In this document: piece after piece, positions 31,491-42,656 of the stretch
Layout of the letters: each line of letters starts with the position of its first letter
Position numbering within the stretch: position 1 is the first letter of the stretch
DNA from: Tuctoria greenei
Lineage: Eukaryota; Streptophyta; Magnoliopsida; Poales; Poaceae
Direction of reading: 5' to 3'
NCBI GenBank assembly: GCA_036927565.1
Contig: JAYESD010000004.1
Coordinates: 161,917,697 to 161,981,696 of the forward strand
Length of the DNA: 64,000 nt
Notes under the pieces: generated by a model
The model's input: the letters and a program-made list of their open reading frames with translations, nothing else
Databases searched by the model: none
Told to the model about the DNA's origin: nothing
Position numbers and translations under genes: made by a program

Positions 31491-33639
31491 ACCCCACCCC
31501 TTGGTTTGACATCTATTTGCCACTTTTCCACCCCACCAAAACCCTAGTTCGTGGAAAGCCACCATCAAGGGTGGAGGAGGAGATCCCAAGCAAGAAGAAG
31601 AATAGGAGGAAACGAAAGAGGATCAAGATCTCCACCATGTTTTCGTTCTTCATCACCAATTCATCTCCAAGTTCATCACCAACCCTAGATCACCAAGATC
31701 CAAGTGCTACCTCCAAGTTTCTTGATTCATTGGAGTCCTAAACACCTGGTATACCTTCTATTCTCTTTTCCTTACGTGAATTCAACACCTAATCTCCAAA
31801 TTTACGTCGATCTAGAAAACCCTAATCTGTTGATCTCGTAAAGTGCGGACTTGTCCGGTCCCTAGCGGGCTAGTCCGATCTTCCTGGCTAAATTGTGTTG
31901 AAATGATTCTAAAGTTTGATCTAATCACATCCAAACCTGTATAAACTTGTTAAAAGCTATTAGAACTAGTTATTGATCATTAAAAGCAATCTATTGCCAA
32001 GTTCTACCTTGCATTTGCATTAATCATGCATGTCATGTCATATTGAGTAATATATGTGAACTCTTTGATTGTGTTTCTTGTCTTGTATGTTTATTGTGTG
32101 GATTAGACGGATTTGCGCTAGAAAGTGCCGTGGAGGATCTACAACACCAAGAGTTTGAAGGCTTTGATCCTAATCTATAGCAAGAGTAAGGCAAGTGTCC
32201 TTGAAGCATATTGATCATGTTTTTAAAATAAATGTTTTGTTTGCAAAATTGCATGCTTGTGTCAATTTGATGGGAATCCTATGATAGGAAGTTTACTAGC
32301 TTTGTTTGACCACCCTTGTCACCTGGAATATATGGTAGAGAGTCGGGAAGGGCTTTTTACCTTTTGCTTCGCTTAATCAACTCGGATGGAAACAACTAAC
32401 ACTCAATTTAATTATGCATGGATGAGATTATGGTTAACATGAACTGGTTAAATATGATATGGTAATGGGTGATCTAAGCAAGCCTGGTATGTGGATGGGT
32501 TGGACGTATGGTGGTTTGCTTGCTTTAGATCTAAGGACCGGTTCATGCGAGAATAAGCCAATACTGCACTGCCACCACGAGGCCTGGGTGCGGCGTAGCT
32601 GATTAATTAGGGTTTTGCCAGTGCTATTTGGACCATTGTGGATGCTCGGGGAAGGGGTAGTCGGATTGGGTTTGTTGATAATTGGTGGGACTACCCTAGG
32701 ATCCGAATGGCTCAAGAGGGGGCCCTTGGTTTAAGATGTGCTCAGTTGGAGGCATCGCCACCGGTGAAACCTCAATGGGGCCTAAATAGGCTAGTAATCC
32801 CTTTGTAAAGGCTATTTTGTGATCTCTTGGCCACACACCAACGGAAGTATGCGACGCCATAATAGAGGTTCTAGTCATCGAAAGGTGATGAAATCACGAA
32901 CACGTGGGTAAAGTGGTATAAACTCTGCAGAGTTAAATAAAACTATCATGATAGCCGTGCTTCCAGTTATGAGCACCTGGACAACTTCCATCATTAGACG
33001 GAACTTAGTATTGGGATGGTATTTGGGAAGGTTATGGTTATGATTGGTATTATGGTTATGGATTAAGTTCTGGTATTGAATATGGTTATTGGAAAATGGT
33101 GAAATCTGGAAGTATTGATGAGGATGGTGAATTGGGGACTGGTATTATGATATTACTTATGGCTATGATGGGTTTACTTCACATACATGTAATATATTGC
33201 TTTTCAAATATTTTTATGTACTTTTCAGCACTTAGCCATTATTATTGTCGTCATTTGAATCAGCCACATGTCATACTTTCTGCACTTGCTGAGTACAACA
33301 TGTACTCACTCTTGCAATCCCCCCCACAGTTGCAGGTCAGGATTGGAAGTTTAATGGCGATAATGCGGAGTTCTAGGTCGTGTCTACCGTCAGCTTTGCC
33401 TGTGGTGTTGATTGGAGTTGCGCTATCCCTTATGTTTAGTTGCTTAATTAGTTTATTTCTGCTGCATTAGTTGAACTTGTCATAAATATTCATTAGAGTT
33501 TGTAATCGAGGATAATATGGTTTGTGTAATAAAGTTTGATTAATTAATCTTGTTCTGTGGTAATTTTCTGTATATCCATTTGTGATTGCACTCGTGTATG
33601 TGTGATGAACGTCCTGGGCACACATATGCGTTAGCTTGG

Positions 33640-35258
33640 TTCATTTTTGGAACTGGGCATCACAACGTCGATGACATCGTTGTCAAGATCAAGAACAAGG
33701 AGTCATTTCTTGACACCTTGCAAGCTGTCTTCGACAAGTTTGTGAACTACATGCACGAAGCTGAACCCGGACAAGTGTGTCTTTGGGGGGTTAGCTCCGG
33801 AAAGCTTCTTGTATTCTTGGTGAACCACCAAGGAATAGAAGAGAATCTGACGAAGATTAAAGCTATTGAAGACATGCGGCTACCAGCCCGCATCAAGGAC
33901 GTCTAGAAGTTGACTGGATGTCTAGTCGCCGTCAACCGGTTCATCTCAAGACTGGCAGAACGAGCGCTACCCTTCTTCAAATTATTGAGGAAGTCCGGAC
34001 CATTCCAATGGTCTGAAGAAGCAGAAAAGTCCTTCCAAGAGCTAAAGAAGCTCCTCACCACTCTACCAACATTGGTAGCTCCGAATCCTGGTGAGCGACT
34101 TCTGCTTTACATTTTGGCAACTAACGAAGTTGTCAGCATGGTCCTGGTTGCGAAAAGACCAGAACCATACAAACTTCAGGAGTCCAGACCCCTCCCGGAG
34201 GGTCCGAAGCTATCTGAAAGTGAGTCTGGGTTCCAGCTCCCAGACCAGGATCCTCAAGGCGAGACGCTAGAGGAGCCACCTCCTTCAAGTGGAGGAGTCA
34301 CTGTTCTTGAACAAGAAGATCCGGACCCCTCCGGGAAAGTCCGGGTCACTTCAGAAGAAGCTCTGGGTTCCTCAAACAAGAACCTGGAGGTCCCCGAGCA
34401 AGGTTCGGACCCCTCAAGGAGGGTCCGGGTTGATGAGGAGGAAGCTCCGGGCCCCTCCGGGAGGGTCCGGACAGTCCAACGCCCAGTGTACTTCATTAGT
34501 GAAGTACTCCATGACGCCAAGACTCGGTACTTGGAGGTGCATAAGCTGCTCTACACAGTTATTATTGCCTCTAGGAAGCTTCGACATTACTTCCAAGCTC
34601 ACAAGATTTCAGTGGTAACTTCTTATCCACTGCGTGAAATCTTGCATAACCCCAACTCTATTGGGAACATTGCAAAGTGGGCAGCGGAACTAGCCGAATT
34701 TGATCTTGAATTCGTCCCAAGACAAGCGATCAAGAGTCAAGCACTGGCGGACTTCGTGGCGGAATGGACCCCCTCTCCATCAAATCCCGGGGGCCCAGTG
34801 AGCAGAAGACGGAACCCAAGGTTCCAGTCTTCACCGAGCCTCACATGACTCTCTACTTCGATGGCTTTGTGCAGAAGCAGGGGGCCAGAGCTGGAGTCCT
34901 TCTCCTCGCTCCGACCGGGGAGAAGGTCAAATACATGGTTCATCTTGACTTCAAGGCGACCAATAACATGCCGGAGTATGAAGCACTAATCTGTGGACTC
35001 AAGGCGGCACTATCATATGGTGTCAAGCAGCTGTTGGTAAAGGATGACTCGCAGCTCGTCATAAAGCAAGTCAAATGTGAATGATGCTGCAACAACCCTC
35101 AACTAGCTGCATACCTACTTGAAATCCAGAAGCTTCAGAAGGACTTCGACGTCCTGGATCTTTTCCATGTCCAACGTCTCAACAATGATGAAGCTGACGA
35201 ACTCCAGACGAAAGCTTCAACTGGAGCTCCGACTCCCGAAGGACCCTTCGTCCGGAGA
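33640..35258 (+). pseudogene. Tat-like RT end, palindromic linker, RNase H and second RNase H
   Basis: It begins at NVDDIVVKIKNK, where YVDD is usual, so the tyrosine of the RT active site is lost. VSSGKLL and KLTGCLVAVNRFISRLAE follow after a TAG at 33904-33906. After the thumb (34140) an in-frame, acidic, Pro-rich linker of about 105 codons precedes the first RNase H (VYFISEVLHDAKTRY to ALADFVAEW, 34480-34770). The second, archaeal-like RNase H starts LYFDGFVQKQG (about 34852) and includes FKATNNMPEYEAL; a frame change lies at about 34795 and a TGA at 35082-35084, after which the same frame continues to the integrase. Two RNase H domains are a Tat hallmark. Confidence 0.8.
34158..34473 (+). 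repeat. Palindrome-rich in-frame linker in Tat pol (left copy)
   Basis: Four or five units around GGACCCCTCCGGGAGGGTCC (a near-perfect palindrome) lie in frame between the RT thumb and RNase H, coding for DPSGRVRV-type repeats. The same linker is in the right copy (49050-49380). Confidence 0.8.
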
Positions 35259-36671
35259 TTGTCAAGACCAACAGCTCAGCCTGTCGAACTGAGCGAGGAG
35301 GGCGAGACTAGCACCTCGAAGCTGGCGATCCCGATGGCCCTGTTACCATGGCGTCCATCAAGGGTCGTAGGTGCTGCCGGAAGCTCCGAGCATCCCAGCA
35401 CGCAAGACTCAAATTCTCATTTTAGCTTCAATGCATGGATCTTGGAGATCCGGAGCTACTTGAAAGACAACTTCCTTCCTGAAGATAATGTATCTGCTGA
35501 CCAGATAGTCATATTGGCTAAAAGATACACACTGGTAGAAGGGGATCTCTACCGGCACGGTGCAAACAGCGTCCTAATGCGGTGCATCACAAGGGAAGAA
35601 GGCCGTGAGCTCCTCGCAGAAAGCCATGGAGGCGAGTGTGGGAACCACGCGTCTTCCCGCACGTTGGTCGGTAAAGCCTTCTGGCATGGTTTTTACTAGC
35701 CTACAACACTCCAGGATGCAACCGAGCTGGTGAAGAAGTGCAAAGCATGCCAGTTCCTTGTGAAGCAAATTCACACACTAGCTCAACCTCTAGAAATGAT
35801 ACCTCCTACATGGCCATTCGCTGTGTGGGGGATGGATATCTTGGGACCTTTCCCAAGAGCCATCAGAGGTTACAAGTTCCTGTACGTTGCCATCGACAAG
35901 TTCACCATGTGGCCGGAAGCAACTCAAGTTGTGAAAATAAACAAGCAATCAGCTATCAACTTCTTGCAGTCCATAGTATGCAGATTTGGAGCCCCAAACA
36001 AGATCATAACTGATAACGTGACCCAATTCACAAGCTCTGCATTTCAAGGATATTGTGATGACCTCGAAATCCAAGTCAGCTACGCCTCTGTAGCTCACCC
36101 GACAAGCAATGGCCAAGCTGAGAGAGCAAAGGCAAAAATCCTAAAAGGACTCAAGACGCGCACATATGAGCGCTTGAAAAAACATGGAGCCAACTGGATT
36201 GAAGAGCTTTCGTCCACCTTGTGGGCAAACAGGACAACTCCAAGCCGGTCAACTGAAGAGACACCCTTCTTCCTGGTGTACGGAGCTGAAGCAGTCCTTC
36301 CTCCGGAAATCACCTTGGGGTCGCTCCGGGTCTGGACCTTCAACGATGCCATGCAGGACCAGCTCCGGTATGAAGACCTTGACCTCGTTGAAGAAGGAAG
36401 GTGCCGAGCAGCTGTTCGAAATGCCCGATACCGCCAAGCTCTTTGGTGCTATCACCAAAGGCATGTTCACAGCAGTCAGCTCGAGGAAGGAGATCTAGTG
36501 CTACGGAGAATACAAACTCAAGAAGGGTTAAACAAACTTTCCCCCAGCTGAGAAGGACCATTCCGAGTGATCAAAGTATCTCATCCCGGATGCGTTCGCT
36601 TGGCAACCGAGGATGGGACATCGCTCCCTAATCCTTGGAACATTGAGCACCTCTGTAAGTTCTACGCTTAA
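35259..36671 (+). pseudogene. Tat-like integrase (left copy)
   Basis: 35259-35699 gives the linker and the start of the HHCC finger (YTLVEGDLYRHGAN, then GGECGNHASSRTLV). A TAG at 35697-35699 stands where Trp is expected, then CKACQF completes the finger. The core has D (WGMDILGPFP), D (IITDNVTQF) and E (HPTSNGQAERAKAK); Val replaces the usual Gly after DN. The frame runs to a TGA at 36549-36551 (Trp expected) and reads on to a natural TAA at 36669-36671 (NIEHLCKFYA). All catalytic residues are present, so the damage is point stops and one frame change near 35700. Confidence 0.85.
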
Positions 36672-37861
36672 TATCACGGAGGTGAGTCTGTAATTACATG
36701 TGATCTATGTTATAGCGTTACTGTACATATTCGGGTAGCTCCTGCGGGAGGACCGCCGGACCTTTCCCGTAAGGTCCGCAAAGTCCAGGCAACACTTGTC
36801 ACAGTCTCAGAACTAAATGTGTAGCTAGCTACCTTGGGTCAAATGAGAAACGCAACAAACTTAGCCTGGTTCCGTACCCTAAGAGCGTACTTGTTTCCCC
36901 TGTACCTCGGACCTATAATGAAAGACATCATGGTGTGAAAACAAACTCCACGTGCATTTATTTTGTACAGGCTAAATATTTTTTATTTTTCTCTTTCTTG
37001 TCTATAACAAAGTTGTGCAATTCTCAAGAAACTTTAGCTCGAACAATTCATGTATAATACAAGTTGCATTGGTAATTCTTTCGGGTCTTAACATTGTTGA
37101 ATGGCCTACTCGCTTGAATGCTGCCAAGCCAATCTAGGTCCAGAGTGTGCTATCGACTTAGCCTGGTCCTCCACCCTAAGTATGCCACTCTACCTACACC
37201 ACGGTAGGCCGAAGTAAAGTGAGTCCAGGAAACGATCGGACCTGGAGAAAACAAGCCAATGCACTTGACTATATAAAGAAAGTTGTTGACCTAAAAGTTT
37301 CTTTCGGGAATAGTAAGCCGAAAACGAGTTATAGATAAGAAACGGATTTTACCGTTTTTCTTGACTTCAGTGTGCAGGAAAAATAAAGATCTCATGATGA
37401 TGGTGGATCAAGCCAGAGCTATCAAAGCTCTGACACCCCCTAAGGTGATCTGCTGTCGATGTTTCAAACATTGATAGTAGACGTCGCTGGAGCTACAAAG
37501 TTCTGGCAAAGATGGTGGGAAGACTCCCCAGCGCGGTCTGCTGTCGATGCACCGCGTGTTGACAGTGGTCGCTGCCAGAGCTACCAAGCTCCGACAACCT
37601 CAGGGGGCCCATACTATCGACGACTTTGGACCTACAAACTAGAAGTTCGAAGCACGCATGTCTTCAACAAAATGCTACATCCTCTTGGTACATGTTCACA
37701 ATTAAATTGTGTAAATCTACTAGGGGGCCAAGTGGAACAAAGGTGTTGAAGACAAAAAATGAAATTCATAAAATTCTTGAATTTCATTAATCTGGAGATG
37801 AGAGATTACAAAATTGGAGAAAAGAAGAGAAGATATAAGCAGGAGCTACAAAGAGAAAGTC
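36672..37861 (+). other. 3' non-coding region of the left Tat element
   Basis: Between pol and the antisense ORF. It contains a GGACC/GGTCC-rich block (36735-36790), sequence matching the right copy near 46570-46870, and two units of the GGGGGCCC/TGTCGATG tandem repeat (about 37440-37640) that is expanded in the right copy. No supported gene. Confidence 0.6.
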
Positions 37862-40800
37862 CTAGATCCTATAGAAGAATGAGGCAACCTTTTGGGCAAC
37901 CTCTAACACTCTGGCCTTGGAGGCATCTCCCTCTCCATCGATGGGGCCTTCAAGCACTGGGTCTAGTGGGAAGTGAGGATCCCGGCTTGTGTAGCACGTC
38001 AGCATGTACTCTGTGATGTTCTTCGCCAGGGATTGTCTTTCGATTTCCAACTGGTCCACGATGACATCGCCCATCTTGTTGAGTTTGCTGCCCGCCGAGC
38101 TCAACGCCGTCAAACCACAGGTCCAGCTCCGGCTTCGGGTCGTCCGAGCGCATGGGACTAAAACCCAGCAGCGTCAGCGCATCATTGGCTTTGCCAAAGA
38201 ATTCCCAAACTTGTTGGAACATTACAGCCCTTGAGCCTCACACCTCTTCCAAGGACCTCTTGGTCGCCGCAAGCTCCGAATCATCCCGGGCAAGGCGCTT
38301 GACCTCTTTTGCATTCTGCTGAATCTTAACCTGCCTTTCGAGCTTACCAAGCTCCTCTTCTCAGAGGTGGATCTTGTTCCGGCGGTCGACCAGGTCTTTC
38401 TCCTGGCCACGCAATTTCTTCTCCCTCGCAGCAATTTCATTCTCCCTCTTGGTGAGGTCTTGTCCCTGCTGTCAGGCCTTCTTCTCCTCTTTCTCCCAGC
38501 GCTCCTCTAGCTTCTTGGTGCGCTCCGCGAGGCTCTTGTCACCCTGAGTCAGACTCTGAGTAAGCTCCTCCTCCCTCTTCAGGAGGTCATCCCGCAGCTC
38601 CAGGAGTTTTTGCCCTTCACCTTCGAGCTTTTTCTCCCGCTCCTCAAGAGCCTCCTAGCGCTTGACGAGGCTGTCGTGGATGGCGCTGAGCTTCTCTTGC
38701 CGGTCATTCGCTGCTTCATTAGCAGCCACGGCCTGTTCGTGGATGGCCCGGGACTAGTTCTCAAGGTATCGCGTCATGCTTTCCCTCTCATCCAGCAGCT
38801 GACCCCAGTACTCCGACCAGACCTTCTCCCTTTTCTCCCACTCCTTGTGGTTGGCCAGCCTCGTCTGCGCCAGATTGGTCTCGAATTGGAGCCGGTTGTA
38901 CCACCTCCTAAGGGTTTCGCGCTCCTCCTCGTGGGACATGCTATCGTGGTAAAAGGCTAGCTGGACCTGACGAAGGCTGGAGCCGGCGTTGTCAATAGAC
39001 AGCGACAAAGGGATCGGCTCTAGATCTGTTGGGGTCTTCTCTGCTGGCTCCAGCGGGTTCTTCGTAACAAAAATCAGGTCCCACTCTACAAGAGCGGTCC
39101 CCTGATCTTTCGCGGCACAAGGGCCGCCCTCCATGATAGCCTCAGTAGCCGCTGAGGAAGGTTCTGAAACGGAAGTTTCTACCATCGGAGTCGGCTCTGA
39201 AGGTCTCGCCACCAGGTCATCAGCAACTGGTCCCTTGGGCAGACGACCAGCATCTTCGTCTTGGCACCCTGGCTCAGGCGCGGGTACCTCCGGAACCACC
39301 ACCTCCGGGGCAAGCGTTGAAGATTCGGTCGGAGCTGAGGCCACATTTGGCTCTGGTGCTGGTGCCTCCTCCACCGCCGGTTCAGGCGCTAGTGCTTCGA
39401 CCACTACCGATTCGAGGGCCGGCACCTTCGCGACAACCATCTTAGGCAGCGGAACTTCATCAACACATGGCTCCACCACCGGGGCTTCAACAAAATCCGG
39501 CTCTAGTGCCGGAACTGCAGCAACCTCCAGCTCTGAGGACGGAGCGTCCATCATCTCAGCATCCAAAATTGGAGCTTCGACCTCCGGAGATGGTACCGCT
39601 GGTACATCTTCATTTCCGTGGTTCGGCGCTACCACGGGAGCTTCAGGGGATGACTCGAGGTCAAGGACCACGACAGCCGGCGCCGGAGCTGTCGCGGCCT
39701 CAACCACCATCTGGGGCGATGCTGGAACTTGAGCCGGAGCCTCCGTGTGCGCAGCATCAGTTGCTGTTGCAGGAACCGGAGCTTCAGCCCCTTTCTCGGG
39801 TACCCTGTGGATGAAGGACGAAGAAACTCAAAATATGGTTACAAAAAAAAATAACCAACTGAGGTAAAAAAATAAAATTTACCTTGGAAGGCTTCCGCTC
39901 CAGCTAGCGCAGAACCTCTTCACCAGACGCTCAGGACCGGACCCTGTCGCCACTGGCGTGGTAGCTCCGGAAGGCTCCCCGAAGCTTGCTCCCGCCGTCA
40001 GCGATGTCTTGGTTGAGGCCCCCCTCGACCGAGAAGGACCCTCGGACCTAGAGCCCTCAGCTGGCCTTGGTACTGGAGCCACATGGCTAGAGCTAGCGTC
40101 CCGGGTAGATGCTGATGCTGGAGTGGTTGTCGCCGTCGAAGACCTCCCCCGCTGGGGAGAAGGAGCTGTCATGGAAGGAGCAGGTCTGACGGACCTCCCA
40201 TTAGAATGCTTCAACTTCCTCTTGCGGCTCGAAGGCTCGGCCAACTCCTTGTCCTTCAGCTCTAGGCTTCGGGGTAGGAGCGGAGCCACCCTCTGAAGCT
40301 TCGCGGATCGCCACCCCAGAGATTGATCGCCTCTCCATCAGGCCCAAGTCATCCAACAGCGGAATCTTCCTTCGGAGCTCTCTGCACTCCTCTGGTATCA
40401 TATTCAAAGGAAGGAAGGCCGCTGGTGGAGACACATCACAAGGGCCAATGTTACCAGGATGGAACTTCTTGAGATGGGTCTTCAAGGCTTCACCGTTCAA
40501 GTTGGTGCCCAAACCAACCTCAATACGGTTGGTATCCATCTCACATTTGAAGGCCCAGGCAGGTCACCCCCTACCCCTCAGCGGGGCACACCTTTTCATC
40601 AAGAAGTTGCCGAAGACCATCTGAGGGGTCACCCCACCTTCGACACACTCCTGGATTCTGTCCAGAATGAGCCTGTACTCCTCGACAGCTCTGGCACGTC
40701 ACTCCAAATGTCGGTGTCAATGCGGGGGGGGGGGGGGGGGGGGGCCTTCAGGCAACTCAAGCCTCTCGTGTCCCTCGACGGTGATGAACACCCAGTCTTT

Positions 40801-41263
40801 CTTCCAGTTGTCCCACTTGCCAGAAGGAAAGGACCTCAAGTATTTATGGGGGGAGTTTTTCTTCTTCATGAAGTAGTAAAAGTCGATGAACTCATCACTA
40901 TTCCCGGTGGGATGGACAGTGAAGAAAGTCCAGAACAACTCTACGCAAGGAGACACACCAACCCACATCTCGCAAAAGTGGACAAAAGTCGCCAGTAGCA
41001 AGATTGAGTGGGAGCCAAGATGGTGGAGTTGCAAATCATAGAAATCTAGCAGCATCAGAACGAAAGTGGAGAAAGGTAGGATCAAACCCGCCATGGCGTA
41101 CCCAAGGAAGTACACCATATCTCCGGCTCGCTCCTTCTCGAAGGGGAGCTTGCCGCAGCGAATGTCGTTGTCGAAGGAGTCACTAGACCAACCCATGTAG
41201 GTCCGGACCCTAGACAACTCCTTTTTGCTCCCAAATCATCTCTTGGGGAGTCCCAACTTCATC
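37862..41263 (-). pseudogene. Antisense ORF of the left Tat element (PF04195-like, 'putative gypsy type transposon')
   Basis: Transcribed opposite to pol. The N-terminal domain (41217-40717; LPFEKERAGDMVYFLG, LLDFYDLQLHHLGSHS, CVELFWTFF) matches the grass 'putative gypsy type transposon' family. Then follow a linker (RIEVGLGTNLNGEALK), a Ser/Arg-rich basic region with nuclear-signal-like KRK motifs (40289-39879), an Ala/Pro/Val/Glu-rich repeat region (39710-39100), a long Arg/Glu/Lys/Leu coiled coil (38960-38220) and a C-terminus LAKNITEYMLTCY (38113-37862). Function is unknown; antisense ORFs at this place are known from Tat elements. Several stops and frame changes and a poly-G run (40724-40743) break it. 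The right copy carries the same domains from RIEVG onward. Confidence 0.75.
40724..40743. repeat. Poly-G tract (20 G)
   Basis: Within the antisense ORF, at the end of its first domain. The run makes the reading frame uncertain here, and slippage in sequencing is possible. Confidence 0.9.
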
Positions 41264-41797
41264 ACAGCACAGCGGGGCGAGAGATAAAAAGAAAGCAAAA
41301 GTTTGGAGGATTCGAGTGCAAGTTCAAATGAAGGCGTAAAGAATATCCAAACGGTGTGTGCTTTCCTTCTTAAGTAAGCCACCGCAACGCTTGCATGGAA
41401 ACGCAGAGGAGCCAACAATACAGTTCAAAAACTGCACCCTGCCAATGACAAGGGGGCCCGGGGCCATCCTGACGATCAAGTCGAGATCCTTACCCCAGGC
41501 AAACAATTGTCATCATGAGAGGCGGGAAACCCGAAGGCGACGGCCTGGCAGGGCGCGCGGAACCAATACGGTTTTTGTATTGGGAACCGGCGACCTTCAA
41601 TTGTGTGAGATCCGCACACACAGATCTCACCTGCCGCATCCTAGATATGCCACGCGGCGATGGTTTAACTTTGAACTACCGCCAACGACACATACAAAGA
41701 CCCTTGAAGACACGGCTTAAAAACCAAAGGATGGACCCACCTACGGCAGAACGATTTCATCCAAAAGTCTCTCCCAGAGGTGGGCCCAGGGGGCCAC
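41264..41797 (+). other. Region between antisense ORF and 3' LTR, with polypurine tract
   Basis: No supported gene. AGAGGTGGGCCCAGGGGGCC (about 41776-41795) is the likely polypurine tract next to the LTR. Sequence around 41300-41520 would hold the leader of the antisense transcript. Confidence 0.5.
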
Positions 41798-42654
41798 TAT
41801 TGGTACCCTGTGTACCGGATACCCTTTGGGACTGCAAAGAATGCTAAGGAACTCCACATACCTGAGTTGAAGACCTCCGAAGGCCCCACATGTCATATGG
41901 AACCGGACCTGCCTCCCTTCTATGGTTAGTCCTAGTGCCGCCACGTGTCTCATAAAACAGGAGCTACATTCCTTACCTGGGAAAGCTCTGGGCTAAATAC
42001 TTGTGCGGCACCCCCGGACCTAACCCCCGACAGAGGGAAGCTCCGATACCGACACGTGTACAACAGCACCGGACCTACCTGTCCCAAACGGTAAGCTCCG
42101 AAGCTGCCACGCGTCCAATCGCCGGACCTTTGACCTCAACAGGCAAAGTGGTGGACTTCCAACGACTCGGACCTTCAAGGACCATTAAAGAATTCAAGAC
42201 CCGATTAAGTGTCATTAATGCTATCTTAATGACACACGATCGGAGGGCCCTTAATACCAGTAATGCCACTGTCAAGGCGCGTTACCACACTATTAAGGGT
42301 AATTAAGCTCATTAATTGTGTATTAAACATCAGTAACCGTTAGGGCCACATGTCGTGCCAGGATACTGATGTAACGGTCAGTCCTTGTACTATAAAAGGA
42401 CTGACCGAGCGATACACGAGGAGACTTCTTCCGGACTTCCAGACTCGGCTATGACACAGAAGTGTTCAGACACTCAATACAGCAACAACACGCCTCTGTA
42501 GAGTAGGGTATTACGCTCAGGCGGCCCGAACCACGTAAATCCTTGTGTCAACTCATCATCTTGCTCTGAATCTTTGCGCACCCACAACCGAACTACAAAC
42601 TCCGTGGGCTGCCAACGGTAGTACCAGGAGAATTGTCGGAATCACCCTCCGACA
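41798..42654 (+). repeat. 3' LTR of the left Tat element
   Basis: Starts TATTGGTACCCTGTGTACC (canonical TG changed to TA) and ends CTCCGACA. The start matches, inverted, the outer end of the right element's LTR at 49907 (TGTCGGCACCCTGCGTACC), followed in both by an AATGCTAA…CTCCA-like stretch. A plus-strand TACTATAAAAGGA box is at about 42388-42400. Confidence 0.75.
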
Positions 42655-42656
42655 GA

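Larger units (their letters stand above)
26397..33580 (+). mobile_element. Tekay/Del-like Ty3/gypsy element, 5'-truncated
   Basis: Plus-strand order: gag (from 26397), zinc knuckle, protease, RT, RNase H, integrase, chromodomain, polypurine tract, 3' LTR (30864 to about 33580). The chromodomain and the long (about 2.7 kb) LTR starting TGTAACACCC are typical of Tekay/Del. The 5' LTR and start of gag are missing at the head-to-head junction with the Reina-like element. The exact LTR end near 33580 is unclear, since the next element starts there without a visible target duplication. Confidence 0.85.
30864..33580 (+). repeat. 3' LTR of the Tekay-like element
   Basis: Starts TGTAACACCC after the polypurine tract. 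It contains a palindrome array (30990-31310), a TATATAAACA box (31481-31490), a transcribed-type leader, two more copies of the palindromic motif (about 31846-31880) and GGTTATGG-type simple repeats near 33030-33090. The segment 33230-33350 ('ctgagtacaacatgtactcact') is typical of Tekay LTR 3' parts. The end is set where pol of the next element starts to be recognisable and is uncertain by tens of bp. Short open frames inside are not supported as genes. Confidence 0.7.
33590..42654 (+). mobile_element. Tat-lineage gypsy element (left copy), 5'-truncated
   Basis: Plus-strand order: end of reverse transcriptase, RNase H, second (archaeal-like) RNase H, integrase, non-coding repeat region, antisense ORF on the minus strand, polypurine tract, 3' LTR (41798-42654). 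The dual RNase H and antisense ORF fit the Tat/Retand/RIRE2-type lineage. The 5' LTR, gag, protease and most of RT are missing at the boundary with the Tekay LTR. The 3' LTR ends inside the antisense ORF of the right-hand relative; gaatt (42655-42659) may be one target-duplication copy. Confidence 0.8.

Noticed and set aside
31517..31741. 74-aa frame in the Tekay LTR leader
   Set aside because: Basic, Ser/Pro-rich, within the transcribed leader of an LTR; no domain and no support for translation.
39133..39814. Plus-strand Ser/Thr/Gly-rich frame of 199 aa opposite the antisense ORF
   Set aside because: Complement of the Ala/Pro/Val/Glu repeat region; the minus frame is the one conserved with the right-hand copy.
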